Assembly (NCBI RefSeq): GCF_001425685.1
Contig: NZ_LMCY01000026.1
Coordinates: 301,973-365,972 of the forward strand
DNA length: 64,000 nucleotides
DNA from: Massilia sp. Root335
GTDB taxonomy: Bacteria; Pseudomonadota; Gammaproteobacteria; Burkholderiales; Burkholderiaceae_D
Direction: 5' to 3'
Shown here piece by piece: positions 45,557 to 53,470 of this stretch. Each line of letters opens with the position of its first letter. Position 1 is the stretch's first letter. A model generated the notes under the pieces. That model saw nothing but the letters and a program-made list of their open reading frames with translations, ran no database searches and was not told where the DNA came from. The position numbers and the translations under genes were made by a program.

Positions 45557-46507
45557 TCAGGCCGAAGCGGACGCCTTGCCGCCGTCCAGGCCCTTGGGCA
45601 GCGGGAACGTGACGTGTTCCTCGACGCCTTCGAGCGCACGCACGCTGGCGGCCCCGAGGTCCTTCAGGCGCTCGATCACGGCCTGCACGAGCACTTCCGG
45701 CGCCGAAGCGCCGGCCGTGACGCCGATGCGCTTCTTGCCGGCGATCCAGGCCGGGTCGATGCCGGCGGCGTTGTCGACCATATAAGCCGGCGTGCCCTTC
45801 TTTTCCGCCACTTCGCGCAGGCGGTTCGAGTTCGAGCTGTTCGGGCTGCCGACGACGACCACGACTTCCACCTGCGGCGCCATGAACTTCACGGCTTCCT
45901 GGCGGTTCGTCGTCGCGTAGCAGATATCGCCCTTTTTCGGCTCGATGATGTTCGGAAAACGTGCCTTCAGCGCCGCGATGATGTCGAGCGTGTCGTCGAC
46001 CGACAGCGTGGTCTGCGAGACATAGGCCAGCAGGTCGGGATTGGCGACGTTCAGCGTTGCCACGTCGTCGACCGTCTCGACGAGGTGCATGCCCTGTTCC
46101 GCCTGGCCCATGGTCCCCTCGACTTCCGGGTGGCCGGCGTGGCCGATCATGACGATTTCCGCGCCCTGCTTGCGCATCTTGGCCACTTCCACGTGCACCT
46201 TGGTCACCAGCGGGCAGGTGGCGTCATAGACTTTCAGGCCGCGCGACTCGGCTTCCTCGCGCACCGCCTTCGACACGCCGTGCGCGGAAAACACGAGCGT
46301 GTTGCCGGCCGGGACGTCATCCAGGTCTTCGATGAAGATGGCGCCCTTGTTGCGCAGGTCGTTGACGACGTAGGCATTGTGCACGATCTCGTGGCGCACG
46401 TAGATCGGCGCGCCGAACTGCTGCAGGGCGCGCTCGACGATCTCGATCGCACGGTCGACGCCGGCGCAGAAGCCGCGCGGCTGGGCTAACAGGATCTCGT
46501 TTTCCAT
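45557..46507 (-). CDS. ispH: 4-hydroxy-3-methylbut-2-enyl diphosphate reductase (316 aa)
   Basis: Last enzyme of the MEP isoprenoid pathway; a [4Fe-4S] protein making IPP and DMAPP. The three cluster cysteines are in [30 protein letters not shown] and [32 protein letters not shown] and [14 protein letters not shown] supply the conserved histidines and active-site residues. Length is standard. It follows slpA by 21 nt; the slpA-ispH pairing (fkpB-ispH in E. coli) is widely conserved. Confidence 0.97.
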   Translation of the reverse strand: MENEILLAQPRGFCAGVDRAIEIVERALQQFGAPIYVRHEIVHNAYVVNDLRNKGAIFIEDLDDVPAGNTLVFSAHGVSKAVREEAESRGLKVYDATCPLVTKVHVEVAKMRKQGAEIVMIGHAGHPEVEGTMGQAEQGMHLVETVDDVATLNVANPDLLAYVSQTTLSVDDTLDIIAALKARFPNIIEPKKGDICYATTNRQEAVKFMAPQVEVVVVVGSPNSSNSNRLREVAEKKGTPAYMVDNAAGIDPAWIAGKKRIGVTAGASAPEVLVQAVIERLKDLGAASVRALEGVEEHVTFPLPKGLDGGKASASA

Positions 46508-46528
46508 GGTTCGGTGTGAAGGCTGTGG

Positions 46529-46993
46529 TTAGAGCACGGAAATCAGCTGGACTTCGAACCTGAGCGCCTGGCCAGCGAGCGGATGGTTGAAGTCGAACAC
46601 GGCGTCGTCCGCGCGCATTTCGCGCAGCACGCCGGCGAAGCGGCCGCCGCCCGGCGCGCGGAAGTCGACCAGGTCGCCGACCTGATAATCGGCGTCCGGT
46701 TCCGAGTTCTCGTCCAGGGTCTTCTTCGTCACGACCTGGATCAGCTCCGGGTTGCGCTCGCCGAACGCCTCGAGCGCGGTCAGGTCGAACGTCGTGTGCG
46801 TGCCTTCAGCGAGGCCGAGCAGGCGCTGCTCCAGGAACGGGGCGAGCTGGCCCTGGCCCAGCAGCAAGGTCGCCGGGGTGCTGCCGAAGGTCGTGACGAG
46901 GTCCGTCCCATCGGCGGTGGCAAGACGATAATGCAGGGTCAGGTACGACGAATCGGTGACGACGGGAGCGACGGGAGCGTTAGTGGAGGACAT
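46529..46993 (-). CDS. slpA: FKBP-type peptidyl-prolyl isomerase, SlpA/FkpB type (154 aa)
   Basis: Small cytosolic prolyl isomerase with an inserted chaperone flap. The FKBP half opens SYLTLHYRLATADGTDLVTT and returns at the C-terminus with FNHPLAGQALRFEVQLI; the insert-in-flap region carries ALEAFGERNPELIQVV. There is no His-rich metal-binding tail, which distinguishes it from SlyD. It begins the slpA-ispH-apt group on the minus strand. The first ~12 residues (SSTNAPVAPVVTD) are a non-conserved Pro/Val extension. Confidence 0.92.
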   Translation of the reverse strand: MSSTNAPVAPVVTDSSYLTLHYRLATADGTDLVTTFGSTPATLLLGQGQLAPFLEQRLLGLAEGTHTTFDLTALEAFGERNPELIQVVTKKTLDENSEPDADYQVGDLVDFRAPGGGRFAGVLREMRADDAVFDFNHPLAGQALRFEVQLISVL

Positions 46994-47101
46994 TGTTGCG
47001 TGTTCGGTTGACGTGCAAACCGCTATTGTAAGCCACCCGTGCCGCTCCCGCCTCAGCCGGCTCGATTTCTGTCGTGGGCGGGAAACGGTCGGGCATTGGG
47101 C

Positions 47102-47809
47102 TCAGCGGCGCAGCTTCCAGCCGCCGTCGACGTCGATCACGCTGCCGGTGATAAAAGTATTGCCGGCCAGCATGACGATGACGTCGGCCACGTCCGCCGC
47201 CGTGCCGACGCGGCCGGCGGGCACGGCAGCGCCCATTTCCTCGAACAGGCGGCTGCGCTGCGCGTCAGGCACGCGGTGCCACCATGGGGTATCGATCACG
47301 CCCGGCGCCACCATATTGACGCGCAGCGGGCGCAATTCCGACGCCAGGATGGGCAGCATCGCCTCCAGCGCCCCGTTGATGGCGGCAAGGCCCGCCGTTC
47401 CCGGCTGCTGGGCGCGGGCGGAGATGGCGCCGACCAGCGTCGCGGAACCGCCGGCCGCGATGCCGGACAGGCTGGCCTGCAAGGCGTTCAGCTGGGGCCA
47501 GAACTTGCCGTCGAAGCCGGCTTGCAGATCGTCCAGCGCGAGGTCGCGGAAGGCGCCCGCACCGGCCGCGCCGGACGCGCACACGACCAGGTGATCGAAC
47601 GGCCCGTGGTCGGCAAAGAACGCGTCGCACTGCGCGCGCCGGGCGGCGTCGAGCTGGGCGAAGCGTACGCCGGGCACGTCGAGGGCGGCGCCTTTGGCGG
47701 CGTCGCGCCCCGTCACGGTCACGCTGGCGCCCAGTTGCGCGAAGCGGCGCGCGCTCTCCAGGCCGATGCCGGAGGTGCCGCCGATGACGATGATGCGCTG
47801 GTCTTTCAT
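47102..47809 (-). CDS. SDR-family oxidoreductase with altered catalytic residues (235 aa)
   Basis: Rossmann-fold protein of the short-chain dehydrogenase family. The cofactor loop VIGGTSGIGLESARRFA (about residues 8-24) and VTGRDAA suggest NADP. The C-terminal part is typical (RVNMVAPGVIDTPWW, FITGSVIDVDGGWKLRR). The catalytic YxxxK is missing: the aligned stretch GTAGLAAINGALEAM has Leu and Asn instead. A related SDR subgroup shows the same change, so this is probably not a defect. Function unknown. Start at 47809 by homology. It lies downstream of the LysR gene on the same strand. Confidence 0.85.
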   Translation of the reverse strand: MKDQRIIVIGGTSGIGLESARRFAQLGASVTVTGRDAAKGAALDVPGVRFAQLDAARRAQCDAFFADHGPFDHLVVCASGAAGAGAFRDLALDDLQAGFDGKFWPQLNALQASLSGIAAGGSATLVGAISARAQQPGTAGLAAINGALEAMLPILASELRPLRVNMVAPGVIDTPWWHRVPDAQRSRLFEEMGAAVPAGRVGTAADVADVIVMLAGNTFITGSVIDVDGGWKLRR

Positions 47810-47908
47810 GATCTGCCTTTCGATGACGGTCGGGATGTCAGGCAGTGTAGGAGCGGCCGCGCGCCGGCGGAAATCGTATCCGGCGATACGACCCATCGGG
47901 GCCGCCGA

Positions 47909-48817
47909 TCACGCGGCGACGCGGATGACCTGGTCGCGCAGCCAGGCGAGCGCGGGATCGGTATGAAAGCGCGGATGCCAGGCCGCGTACAACGCAAAAC
48001 CCTGGCCGTCGAACGGCAGCGCAAAGCTGTCGAGCACGCCGGCATGCAGCGCCGCCAGCCGCGACGGCACGGTGGCGACGTGATCGGATTGGCACAGCAG
48101 GCCCGGCACGAGCGCGAACGACTGCACGGACAGCACGACGTTGCGTGCGCGGCCCAGCGCCTGCAAATGCTCGTCCATGAAGCCGTGCAGGCTGCCGCCG
48201 CTCGTCGAGACGAGCACGTGGCGCAGTCCGCAATAGGCGTCGAGATCGAGCGGCGCCGCGCCGCGCGGATGACCCTTGCGCTGCACCATGACGAAGTGTT
48301 CGTCGAACAACAGCCGCGCACGCATGTTCGCGGGGACCATGCGTTCCGAACCGATCAACAGGTCGACCTCCCCTTCCTGCAGTTGCGCCGCGATCCGGGC
48401 GCCATCGGCCATGCGGAACGCGAGCCGCACGCCCGGCCCCGCGCACTGCGCCAGCAGGCCGGCCAACGGCAGGCCCAGCACGGCCGTCGACAAGTCGCTG
48501 GCGGCGATCTGGAACGTGCGTTGCGCGGCCACGGGATCGAACGCCGGCTGCCCGCGCACGATGCCGGCCAGTTGGTCGAGGGCCGCGCGCACGGGCGCGG
48601 CGAGGTCGAGCGCGCGGGCCGTCGGCGTCATCCCGCGGCCGTTGTCGGCGGGCAGCAGCAATGGATCGTCGAACAGCTGGCGCAGGCGCGCGAGCTGGCC
48701 GGACACGGCCGACTGGCTCAGGTGCAGGCGCTGGGCGGCACGGGTGACGTTTGCTTCCGTCAGCAGGGCGTCGAGCGTGACGAGCAGGTTCAGGTCGAAG
48801 GCGCGGAGGTCGTTCAT
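47909..48817 (-). CDS. LysR-family transcriptional regulator (302 aa)
   Basis: N-terminal winged helix, residues 1-62 (LRAFDLNLLVTLDALLTEAN, HLSQSAVSGQLARLRQLFDD) of the group related to NodD/NahR-like and LeuO-like regulators, followed by an effector domain (VDLLIGSERM, DEHFVMVQRKGHPRG). Start at MNDLRAFDLN, 8 codons into the open frame, by homology. It is divergent from radC, with 78 nt between, and 99 nt upstream of the SDR gene, which is the likely target by proximity; that is inference. Confidence 0.9.
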   Translation of the reverse strand: MNDLRAFDLNLLVTLDALLTEANVTRAAQRLHLSQSAVSGQLARLRQLFDDPLLLPADNGRGMTPTARALDLAAPVRAALDQLAGIVRGQPAFDPVAAQRTFQIAASDLSTAVLGLPLAGLLAQCAGPGVRLAFRMADGARIAAQLQEGEVDLLIGSERMVPANMRARLLFDEHFVMVQRKGHPRGAAPLDLDAYCGLRHVLVSTSGGSLHGFMDEHLQALGRARNVVLSVQSFALVPGLLCQSDHVATVPSRLAALHAGVLDSFALPFDGQGFALYAAWHPRFHTDPALAWLRDQVIRVAA

Positions 48818-48895
48818 GCATCTATTATTGCGCATGCCCAAGCCGGCGCTGTCCCGTCGCGCGAATAATGCACGGTCTCACCATGGAGGGCTCGG

Positions 48896-49570
48896 ATGGG
48901 TATCGAAGACTGGCCGGCACAGACCCGGCCGCGCGAACGGCTGGTGCGCGAAGGGGCGCAAGCGCTGTCCGATCCGGAACTGCTGGCGCTGCTGCTGCGC
49001 GTGGGCGTGCGCGGCAAGAGCGCGGTGGAACTGGGCCGCGACATCCTGCAGCATTTCGGCTCGCTGCACGGCCTGTTCGGCGCCAGCCTGGACGATGTGT
49101 CCGAGGTCCACGGCCTCGGCATGGCGAAATATGCGCAACTGCAGGCCGTGATGGAACTGGCCCGCCGCGCCATCGCCGAACAATTGCAGACCGGGGAAGC
49201 GTTCGGCTCGCCCGACCTCGTCAAGCGCTATCTGCGCATCAAACTGGGCGGCCAGCGCCACGAATCCTTCGTCGTGCTGTTCCTGGACGTCAAGAACCGC
49301 CTGATCGCCGACCGCGAACTGTTCCGCGGCACGCTCACGCAGACGAGCGTCTACCCGCGCGAAGTCGTCATCGAGGCCCTGACGCGCAACGCCGCCAGCG
49401 TGATCCTGGCGCACAACCACCCGTCCGGCCTGCCGGAACCGAGCGACGCCGATTTGCGCCTGACGCAGGCGCTGGTGCAGGCATTGGGCCTCGTGGACAT
49501 CCGCGTGCTCGACCATTTCATCGTCGCCGGGCCGCTCGTCCATTCGTTTGCGGAGCACGGGCAGCTCTGA
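48896..49570 (+). CDS. radC: RadC family JAB-domain protein (224 aa)
   Basis: Protein with an N-terminal helix-hairpin-helix-like segment ([20 protein letters not shown] and [18 protein letters not shown]) and a C-terminal JAB/MPN metalloprotease-like domain with the zinc motif [15 protein letters not shown]. Once linked to recombination repair, now of uncertain function; mobile-element copies are common, but this one looks chromosomal and is complete. GGAGGG precedes ATG. It is convergent with the type VI immunity gene. Confidence 0.94.
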   Translation: MGIEDWPAQTRPRERLVREGAQALSDPELLALLLRVGVRGKSAVELGRDILQHFGSLHGLFGASLDDVSEVHGLGMAKYAQLQAVMELARRAIAEQLQTGEAFGSPDLVKRYLRIKLGGQRHESFVVLFLDVKNRLIADRELFRGTLTQTSVYPREVVIEALTRNAASVILAHNHPSGLPEPSDADLRLTQALVQALGLVDIRVLDHFIVAGPLVHSFAEHGQL

Positions 49571-49605
49571 TTCGGGCCGTTGCCGGAGCTGCCCGGATGG
49601 CTGTG

Positions 49606-50661
49606 CTATCGCGAATCCAGCTTCGGCTCATCCAGCAGCTTGGCCTTGTATGCCATCAGTTGGTCGGGCGGGACGTCGAGTCGTGTCAGCCATTGCGCCG
49701 CGGCTTCGCCAATCAGGCGGGGCTCGCTCCCGGCCGATGCGTACTGCAGGTGGACAGTCGGCATCCGGACGGGCCGCAGGAGCATATCCGGAAGCACCAG
49801 CCGCGCCGGCAGCGGCTCGTCCACCGGCGCCGCCTCGGGCCGCGGCCCGGCCTGGATGACGACACCCGCCTCGTAGTCGAACAGACGGAACCAGTCCATG
49901 GGCAACTCCGACCGCACCACTGGCTCGCCGCCGATCTTCTCCAGGTAATCACGGTTGATGGCGGTGAGCCAGCTGACAGTCTTGATGCCCATGTGCGCAT
50001 TGGCCGCGCCCGCAACCAGATTGCCGGCCTCGAACCCACGCAGTTTCGTCGCCAGGAATGCTTCGAACGCCTGGTTCTCGAGAAAGCGCAAGGCCGATAG
50101 CACGAGGCTGTGCCCGGCGTACCCGTGTGCCGCACGCAGGCGGCGGGCGCAATCGATGAACAGCTGCACGAAGGCCCCGGAGTGCTGCTCGACGAACAGG
50201 AGCGGTACGCTGAACCGCAGGGCGCAGAGGCCCCAGCCGCCCATCTTGACCCGCCAGGCCTGTACGCCCGAAACTTGAAACTCCCACGGGCCGGCGTCGT
50301 GCGCCTGTTTGCCGCTGGTGTAGTGAAAGCTCACCAAGTCGTCCTCGTCCATCCGGGCGAGCATGGCCATGAGCGGTTTGGCCCTCGAGACGGCCTGTTT
50401 GCTGGGTCCCTCGGGCGGCTCTTCCCGGAAGAGCCAGGTCAGCGCCGGCCTGACGACCCGCTGGTACTCGTCGAAGCATGCGCTGATGGTTTCGCGGACG
50501 GCAGGCAAATGGGCGTCGGCGAAGAACAGCGTTCCCGCGATGGCCGGCACGCAACCGATATAGTCCTGCGGCCCATGCGTGGTCAGCATGCCCCCCGGCA
50601 CGTTCAAGGCTTCTGGATGGGTCCGCATCAGCTCGAGCGGGTCGAACGGCAAATCTGTCAT
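49606..50661 (-). CDS. Type VI immunity family protein, TsiV/DUF3396 type (351 aa)
   Basis: Predicted to neutralise the neighbouring effector. Family features include HGPQDYIGCVPAIAGTLFFA near the N-terminus, RVKMGGWGLCALRFSVPLLF in the middle, and YLEKIGGEPVVRSEL in the C-terminal half. No signal peptide or membrane helix is seen, so it acts in the cytosol, which fits a nuclease target. It follows the VRR-NUC gene by 9 nt as last gene of a three-gene cassette. Pairing with that toxin is inferred from position. Confidence 0.82.
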   Translation of the reverse strand: MTDLPFDPLELMRTHPEALNVPGGMLTTHGPQDYIGCVPAIAGTLFFADAHLPAVRETISACFDEYQRVVRPALTWLFREEPPEGPSKQAVSRAKPLMAMLARMDEDDLVSFHYTSGKQAHDAGPWEFQVSGVQAWRVKMGGWGLCALRFSVPLLFVEQHSGAFVQLFIDCARRLRAAHGYAGHSLVLSALRFLENQAFEAFLATKLRGFEAGNLVAGAANAHMGIKTVSWLTAINRDYLEKIGGEPVVRSELPMDWFRLFDYEAGVVIQAGPRPEAAPVDEPLPARLVLPDMLLRPVRMPTVHLQYASAGSEPRLIGEAAAQWLTRLDVPPDQLMAYKAKLLDEPKLDSR

Positions 50662-50670
50662 GTTCTGTCC

Positions 50671-51399
50671 TTAATATGCCGGCACACCGCCAGGTGGCGG
50701 TCGTTTTGTCACCGCCGTGTAGATTATTCCAAGAATTGCCGCTGCGGGGCCGAGCTGTTCGACCGGTATTTTCGACTTCTCCGGCTCGGTCTTGTTGCAA
50801 TCGCAGTCCCAGAGTTCCAGCGGCACCAGCTTCTGTTGGTCGCCGGCGATGAGTCTATAGTCCACGAGCTGCCCAGCTCCATACGTATCGCCTGGAAACT
50901 TCATCTCGACCACCTGCTTGATATTGTCCTGCGTGGGCGGTCTGGCCGGGTCCTTGACGATGACCACGTCCGGCCGACGGGTGTAGCCCCGGCCGGCCTT
51001 GTACGGCTGCGGCCGGGTCGGGTCTTTCGGCCAAAGTGTCTTCGTCCAACCGGGCCACAGGTCACGCCCCTTGGTCTCGATGACCTTGTCCAGGAAGGGT
51101 TCGGGGGGACGCTTCGTCATGTCGTAGGTGTACTCGGCCTTGTACGGACTCGTGTGTCCGAGCGCGGTGTCGAGCGCCTTCAGCCGGCTGGACACGCACT
51201 CCTGCTTCAGCGAGCGGCCATCCTTCCCGATATTGGGCTGGGTTTGGCACTGGCACATCGCGGAGCAGAGGACCTTCTTGTCGGCGTAATCGAGCCTGGG
51301 CTTGTTGATGCGCACGACGGTCGTAGAGCCCCCCGGGGACATGTCGCCGACGGCCAGCGGCGGCTTGCCTGAAGGCGGGCCATTCGCCGGTCCCGTCAT
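50671..51399 (-). CDS. Predicted VRR-NUC nuclease effector (242 aa)
   Basis: Probable antibacterial DNase. The C-terminal half contains a VRR-NUC (PD-(D/E)xK) pattern: RRPDVVIV at 141-148, VVEMKFPGD at 163-171 (Glu165-x-Lys167), then GAGQLVDYRLIAGDQQKLV. The N-terminal part has a Cys cluster (LCSAMCQCQ, 44-52; C68). A hydrophobic segment, AAAILGIIYTAV (about 219-230), lies near the C-terminus. The ATG overlaps the PAAR stop (ATGA). Comparable to the TseV effectors of other type VI systems; no T6SS structural genes are in the window, so delivery is inferred. Confidence 0.78.
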   Translation of the reverse strand: MTGPANGPPSGKPPLAVGDMSPGGSTTVVRINKPRLDYADKKVLCSAMCQCQTQPNIGKDGRSLKQECVSSRLKALDTALGHTSPYKAEYTYDMTKRPPEPFLDKVIETKGRDLWPGWTKTLWPKDPTRPQPYKAGRGYTRRPDVVIVKDPARPPTQDNIKQVVEMKFPGDTYGAGQLVDYRLIAGDQQKLVPLELWDCDCNKTEPEKSKIPVEQLGPAAAILGIIYTAVTKRPPPGGVPAY

Positions 51400-51974
51400 G
51401 CATCGCCGTCCTGCAACAAGTCAAATGCCAAGGCTTCGCGCACGTCCCGCACCACCCATTCGGTGTAGCCGTTTTTGTCGGTCGTGCCCTTGAGAGACTG
51501 ACCACCAGTCGAGCGTACACGCACAGCCTGGCTACGCACCGGCTCGCCCGTAGTGGCGTCGACCAGCTGGAACCGGCCTTGGAAGCGTTCCTTTCCGGTG
51601 CCCACGGGTTCATCCTGGTAGCAGCCGGCAAGCGTACTGGAAATGAGCCCAAACCCTGCCATCAGATGAGCGGATGAGCCGCCGCCCACGGCTGCCGGCG
51701 CAGCGGTATCGACCGGTCCTGTCCGGCTAAGCGTCTGACTGGAGATGAGTACGGCACCACAGGCGGTTTTGCATCCGTCGTAGGCCACCGCACGGCCTTC
51801 CGTACGAAACCCGTTGTCGCCCTGAGCGATGGGAAAGATTCCCTTGCAGCGCGGGCACGAAACCATGTCACCGACCCGCGCCCAGCCCTTCCCCTCCGTC
51901 GAGGAGAGTTGCGAGCAAGTGATGACGGTGCCGCCATGATTCGTTTTATCACCGATGACGATAAGCGCTTTCAT
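51396..51974 (-). CDS. PAAR-domain protein with C-terminal extension (192 aa)
   Basis: Predicted tip protein that carries effectors on VgrG in the type VI system. The PAAR region (about 1-80) shows VIGDKTNHGGTVITCS, RVGDMVSCPRCKGIFPIAQG and AYDGCKTACGAVLIS, with paired cysteines (C40/C43, C68/C72). After a Gly/Ala linker (91-105) an extension at 131-190 (FQGRFQLVDATTGEPVRSQA; TTDKNGYTEW) resembles a beta-sandwich adaptor domain. GGAG lies 7 nt before ATG at 51974. First gene of the cassette, translationally coupled to the nuclease. Confidence 0.87.
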   Translation of the reverse strand: MKALIVIGDKTNHGGTVITCSQLSSTEGKGWARVGDMVSCPRCKGIFPIAQGDNGFRTEGRAVAYDGCKTACGAVLISSQTLSRTGPVDTAAPAAVGGGSSAHLMAGFGLISSTLAGCYQDEPVGTGKERFQGRFQLVDATTGEPVRSQAVRVRSTGGQSLKGTTDKNGYTEWVVRDVREALAFDLLQDGDA

Positions 51975-52182
51975 GGTTGTCTCCGGTATTCGAAGCCGAG
52001 GTTTACGGAATGGAGCGCGCCGAGCTGGCCACATACTGCCGTGCTGCAGGCACGTCACTATTCCTCAACCCATAATCCAAGTTATAGAGTTCGCGCAAAT
52101 TCCTGTATCAAGAACATCAGGCCAGTACGGAAAGCGCCGAGTTCGGCGCCAGCGCAGGAACTGCTAGGATGGCGTTTTGATC

Positions 52183-52749
52183 ATGACAGTTGAGCAAATG
52201 ACCCTACGCATCCTTGCCCTCTGCGGCAGCCAGCGCGCCCATTCGATGAGTGCCGGCGTGCTGCGCGCCTGCCGCGAGCTCGCCCCGGCCGGCGTCGCCA
52301 TCGACCTCTTCGAGCAGCACAAGGATTTCCCGCTGTTCAATCCCGAGCGCACCGACGTGCCGTCCGGCGTGCTCGCCCTGCAGGAAGCGATCACGGCGGC
52401 CGACGCCCTCCTCATCGCCAGCCCCGAGTATGCGCACGGCGTCACGGGCACCATCAAGAACACGCTCGACTGGGTGGTCGGCCACGCGCCGTTCGCGCAC
52501 AAGCCGGTCGCCGTGCTCAATCCGTCGTATCAATCGTTCCACGCCGACGAGGCGCTGAAGGAAACGCTGCGCACGATGTCGGCCGACCTCGTCCTCGATG
52601 CCTGCCTGCGCGTTCCCGTCATCGGTTCCGGCACCGATCCGGCACGGATCGCGGACATTCCCCGCTTCGCGGCGCCCATCGCGGCCGCGCTGCGCGCACT
52701 CGTGGCGCATATCGGACGCACGGCCGCAGCCCAGGCAACCGGAGAATAA
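52183..52749 (+). CDS. NADPH-dependent FMN reductase family protein (188 aa)
   Basis: Flavodoxin-like oxidoreductase. The phosphate-binding loop is LRILALCGSQRAHSMSAGVL near the N-terminus; IASPEYAHGVTGTIKNTLDW (about 80-100) is the family signature for FMN and quinone or azo reduction. The exact start is uncertain: ATG at 52183, ATG at 52198 (MTLRILALCGS) and TTG at 52177 are in frame, none with an ideal ribosome binding site. The substrate is unknown. It is upstream of rpmB, with a 168-nt gap containing the rpmB promoter. Confidence 0.87.
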   Translation: MTVEQMTLRILALCGSQRAHSMSAGVLRACRELAPAGVAIDLFEQHKDFPLFNPERTDVPSGVLALQEAITAADALLIASPEYAHGVTGTIKNTLDWVVGHAPFAHKPVAVLNPSYQSFHADEALKETLRTMSADLVLDACLRVPVIGSGTDPARIADIPRFAAPIAAALRALVAHIGRTAAAQATGE

Positions 52750-52846
52750 CGGTGTGAAAACAGGGGCTTACGACGCAAACATTGCGAAAATTCACGATTG
52801 TTAAATTTCTGCGATTAATCGAGAAACAATTTTTTTCCGCAAGTTG

Positions 52847-52876
52847 TTGATTACGCGACGGTTTTCAAGCTATACT
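52847..52876 (+). promoter_or_regulatory. Promoter of rpmB-rpmG
   Basis: TTGATT (52847-52852), an 18-nt spacer and TATACT (52871-52876), about 42 nt before ATG, within a locally AT-rich stretch. A good sigma-70 match. Confidence 0.8.
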
Positions 52877-52917
52877 CTCGTTTTTCCGATTGTGGAAGTT
52901 TATTCAAGGAGTGCGCT

Positions 52918-53154
52918 ATGGCACGTGTTTGCCAAGTTACTGGCAAGGGTCCGATGGTTGGCAACAACGTCTCCCACGCCAACAACAAAACCAAGCGTCG
53001 TTTTCTGCCGAACCTGCAGAACCGCCGCATCTTCGTAGAATCCGAAAACCGCTGGGTCTCCCTGCGTATTTCGAACGCCGGCCTGCGCGTCATCGACAAG
53101 CTCGGCATCGACGCTGTGCTGGCCGACATGCGCGCCCGCGGCGAGAAAATCTAA
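52918..53154 (+). CDS. rpmB: 50S ribosomal protein bL28 (78 aa)
   Basis: Ribosomal large-subunit protein. Characteristic opening [20 protein letters not shown], then [16 protein letters not shown] and the C-terminal [20 protein letters not shown]. It is the non-zinc form, with only one cysteine. AAGGAG stands 6 nt before ATG at 52906-52911. rpmG follows 13 nt downstream, the usual pairing, and a strong terminator closes the operon. Confidence 0.98.
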   Translation: MARVCQVTGKGPMVGNNVSHANNKTKRRFLPNLQNRRIFVESENRWVSLRISNAGLRVIDKLGIDAVLADMRARGEKI

Positions 53155-53167
53155 TTAGGGAGTCATC

Positions 53168-53335
53168 ATGGCAAAAACTGGCCGCGACAAGATCAAACTG
53201 GAATCGACCGCAGGTACCGGTCACTTCTACACCACGACCAAGAACAAGCGCACGATGCCGGCGAAGATGGAAATCACCAAATTCGACCCGAAGGCTCGCA
53301 AGCACGTGGTCTACAAAGAAACCAAGATCAAATAA
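53168..53335 (+). CDS. rpmG: 50S ribosomal protein bL33 (55 aa)
   Basis: Starts [20 protein letters not shown] and ends with [14 protein letters not shown]; the complete protein is 55 residues. No cysteines are present, so it is the zinc-independent C-minus form. Other conserved block: [20 protein letters not shown]. The ribosome binding site GGGAG lies 8 nt upstream. Second gene of the rpmB-rpmG operon. Confidence 0.98.
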   Translation: MAKTGRDKIKLESTAGTGHFYTTTKNKRTMPAKMEITKFDPKARKHVVYKETKIK

Positions 53336-53351
53336 TCTGGTTCTTTGCACA

Positions 53352-53393
53352 AGAAAAGCCGCCCACTTCACAGTGCGCGGCTTTTTGTTTTTC
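53352..53393 (+). terminator. Rho-independent terminator of rpmB-rpmG
   Basis: AAAAGCCGC and GCGGCTTTTT pair, with inner CACT/AGTG pairing, followed by TTTTTGTTTTT. Confidence 0.93.
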
Positions 53394-53470
53394 TAAGCCA
53401 TTGATTGGGGTCAGTTGATCTGCTCGCCCGCGTCGCTATAGTCGAGCGTCTACCCACGCTGGAGAAACGC

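Noticed and set aside
48896..49570. radC as marker of a mobile island
   Set aside because: No integrase, direct repeats or tRNA insertion site nearby, and the gene looks like the chromosomal form.
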